Assembly (NCBI GenBank): GCA_018894995.1
Contig: JAHIOZ010000147.1
Location: forward strand, 1-5,715
DNA from: Patescibacteria group bacterium
GTDB taxonomy: Bacteria > Patescibacteriota > Minisyncoccia > Phycocordibacterales > UBA12079
Length of the DNA: 5,715 nucleotides
Reading direction: 5' to 3'
A program made the translations under genes and the position numbers. Below are positions 5,234 through 5,715 of this stretch, piece after piece (the first letter of the stretch is position 1; every line of letters begins with the position of its first letter). Under the pieces are notes generated by a model that had not been told where the DNA came from, did not search any database, and was given only the letters and a program-made list of their open reading frames with translations.

Positions 5234-5262
5234 TTGGCATAGACGGAATGATTTTAGATAAC
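5234..5262 (+). promoter_or_regulatory. Possible plus-strand promoter reading through repeat copy C2
   Basis: TTGGCA (5234-5239, five of six to consensus) is followed after 17 nt by GATAAC (5257-5262, four of six). If real, it would transcribe the C2 repeat and its strong hairpin as a leader towards the DUF1659-like gene at 5616. A second and somewhat better candidate lies closer to that gene. Confidence 0.3.
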
Positions 5263-5418
5263 TTAAAATAATCGAACTACTTCGTCTATGCATGACTCTG
5301 GGTGTGGTATATCTTTATAGATTCTTAGCTTATCATAAACTAATTTTATTAATTTTACAAATAGTAATTTTATATATAGGTAAGTCAAGGGGTCCTTCTT
5401 GTATCGGGAAGGATCCCT
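5263..5418 (-). pseudogene. Decayed 3' gene fragment, repeat copy C2
   Basis: A 51-codon frame without a start runs on the minus strand from just after an in-frame TAA at 5419-5421 to the TAA at 5263-5265. It reads RYKKDPLTYLYIKLLF, then KLVYDKLRIYKDIPHPESC, and ends IDEVVRLF. It matches the C1 fragment (4171-4339). Three of the six differences in the shared coding-like core are synonymous, which mildly favours former coding. It has no start codon or ribosome site, so it is a remnant if it is coding at all. The parent family is not recognised. The plus strand is also open here and gives a hydrophobic, less convincing translation. Confidence 0.4.
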
Positions 5419-5419
5419 T
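5387..5419 (+). terminator. Strong 12-bp hairpin, terminator-like
   Basis: AAGGGGTCCTTC (5387-5398) pairs with GAAGGATCCCTT (5408-5419) without mismatch apart from one G-U, around a nine-base loop. On the plus strand it is followed by TATAGTTTTAT, a weak U-rich tail; on the minus strand there is no U-run. The matching hairpin in C1 (4316-4322 with 4333-4339) is only seven pairs. It may stop plus-strand transcription before the DUF1659-like promoter, or be a repeat-borne structure. Its right arm can also pair downstream (5415-5423 with 5482-5490). Confidence 0.4.
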
Positions 5420-5506
5420 TATAGTTTTATAAAATAAGGAGCATTTATAAGGAAATCAAAGAAATAGGAAGCTTTATACATTATAAAGGGCAATAATGTT
5501 CTAATA

Positions 5507-5535
5507 TTGACTATTATATAAAAATATGATAATAT
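5507..5535 (+). promoter_or_regulatory. Probable promoter of the DUF1659-like gene
   Basis: TTGACT (5507-5512, five of six to TTGACA) precedes either GATAAT (5528-5533, 15-nt spacer, five of six) or TAATAT (5530-5535, 17-nt spacer, four of six). It lies about 80 nt before the start codon of a well-signalled gene, in A/T-rich DNA, as expected for a sigma-A promoter. The leader would include the hairpin at 5574-5592. Confidence 0.5.
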
Positions 5536-5573
5536 GTTCATATACCGCTTAGCTTTGCTTGATTTAAAGCCTG

Positions 5574-5592
5574 TCCCCGACCTGATCGGGGA
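5574..5592 (+). promoter_or_regulatory. Leader hairpin just before the DUF1659-like ribosome site
   Basis: TCCCCGA (5574-5580) and TCGGGGA (5586-5592) form a perfect GC-rich seven-pair stem with the five-base loop CCTGA. It ends 9 nt before the ribosome site. There is no T-run after it, so it is probably not a terminator. It may stabilise the message or affect translation initiation. It could also be an unrelated small repeat. Confidence 0.45.
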
Positions 5593-5601
5593 TTTAAAAA
5601 A

Positions 5602-5610
5602 AGGAGGTGA
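5602..5610 (+). promoter_or_regulatory. Near-perfect Shine-Dalgarno site of the DUF1659-like gene
   Basis: AGGAGGTGA matches the full anti-Shine-Dalgarno complement and sits 5 nt before the ATG at 5616. This supports the start and suggests high translation, in keeping with a Firmicute. Confidence 0.8.
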
Positions 5611-5615
5611 TAAAA

Positions 5616-5715
5616 ATGGCCATAGTAGTAACAGTTCCTCGTGATTCAGCTCTACAGTTAAGACTGGTAGTAGGCGTTAATCCGCTTACCGGAGCACCTA
5701 TCGTTCAGGGGAAGA
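5616..5715 (+). CDS. DUF1659-like small protein, N-terminal part (runs off the right edge)
   Basis: Thirty-three codons are visible, starting MAIVVTVPRDSALQLRLVVG and continuing VNPLTGAPIVQGK. The pattern of a short N-terminal strand, S-x-L-x-L-x-L, a glycine, and then a D/N-x-x-T-G-x-P-I turn followed by a basic residue is what I know from the DUF1659 family. These are proteins of about 70 residues in endospore-forming Firmicutes, often next to DUF2922 and YvrJ-type small genes. Their function is not established. The gene has an excellent ribosome site and a plausible promoter. It is the only plus-strand gene in the window and diverges from the membrane-protein gene at 4743-5147. If the assignment is right, a DUF2922 gene would be expected shortly beyond the right edge. 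The assignment rests on less than half of the protein. Confidence 0.7.
   Translation, partial: MAIVVTVPRDSALQLRLVVGVNPLTGAPIVQGK

Noticed and set aside
370..5414. CRISPR array
   Set aside because: The repeats are long, few and widely separated, with no short regularly spaced direct repeats and no cas genes.

Overview
The window is AT-rich DNA that looks like a chromosome segment of a low-GC Gram-positive bacterium, probably a clostridial or Peptococcaceae-type Firmicute. The reasons are near-perfect AGGAGG-type ribosome sites, many A/T-ending codons, and a DUF1659-like small protein at the right edge, a family I know from endospore-forming Firmicutes. The organism assignment is an inference; no rRNA or other marker gene is present.

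Layout, left to right. Positions 1-86 hold the first 28 codons of a small membrane protein on the minus strand. Positions 87-921 hold no convincing gene. They carry a 16-bp palindrome (255-270), copy A of a dispersed repeat (370-650), a strong hairpin (685-720) and a GC-richer island with a 10-bp-stem inverted repeat. Three complete minus-strand genes follow: a SufS/CsdA-type cysteine desulfurase-like PLP enzyme (922-2268), a 570-residue protein with a C-terminal PD-(D/E)XK-type nuclease domain (2424-4136), and a 134-residue membrane protein with three predicted helices (4743-5147). At the right edge a plus-strand gene for a DUF1659-like protein begins at 5616 and runs off the window.

The spaces between genes are unusually rich in repeats. 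Copy A (370-650) and copy B (4526-4754) are about 90 % identical by eye. They can form the same set of helices when read on the plus strand, including a crossing pair of 8-bp arms that would make a pseudoknot. Several differences between the copies turn A-U pairs into G-U pairs on the plus strand only. A second repeat pair (4171-4339 and 5263-5414) brackets the membrane-protein gene and looks like two decayed 3' ends of a minus-strand gene, although a structured RNA on the plus strand is not excluded. GC-rich islands with GAGCGAA motifs lie downstream of both large genes.

No defined multi-gene system can be demonstrated. The desulfurase-like and nuclease genes are codirectional with a 155-bp gap, so they may be co-transcribed, but no Suf, Isc, Dnd or Ssp partner gene lies in the window. 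The best candidates for something undescribed are the A/B repeat as a structured RNA or small non-autonomous element, and the large uncharacterised N-terminal part of the nuclease-domain protein.
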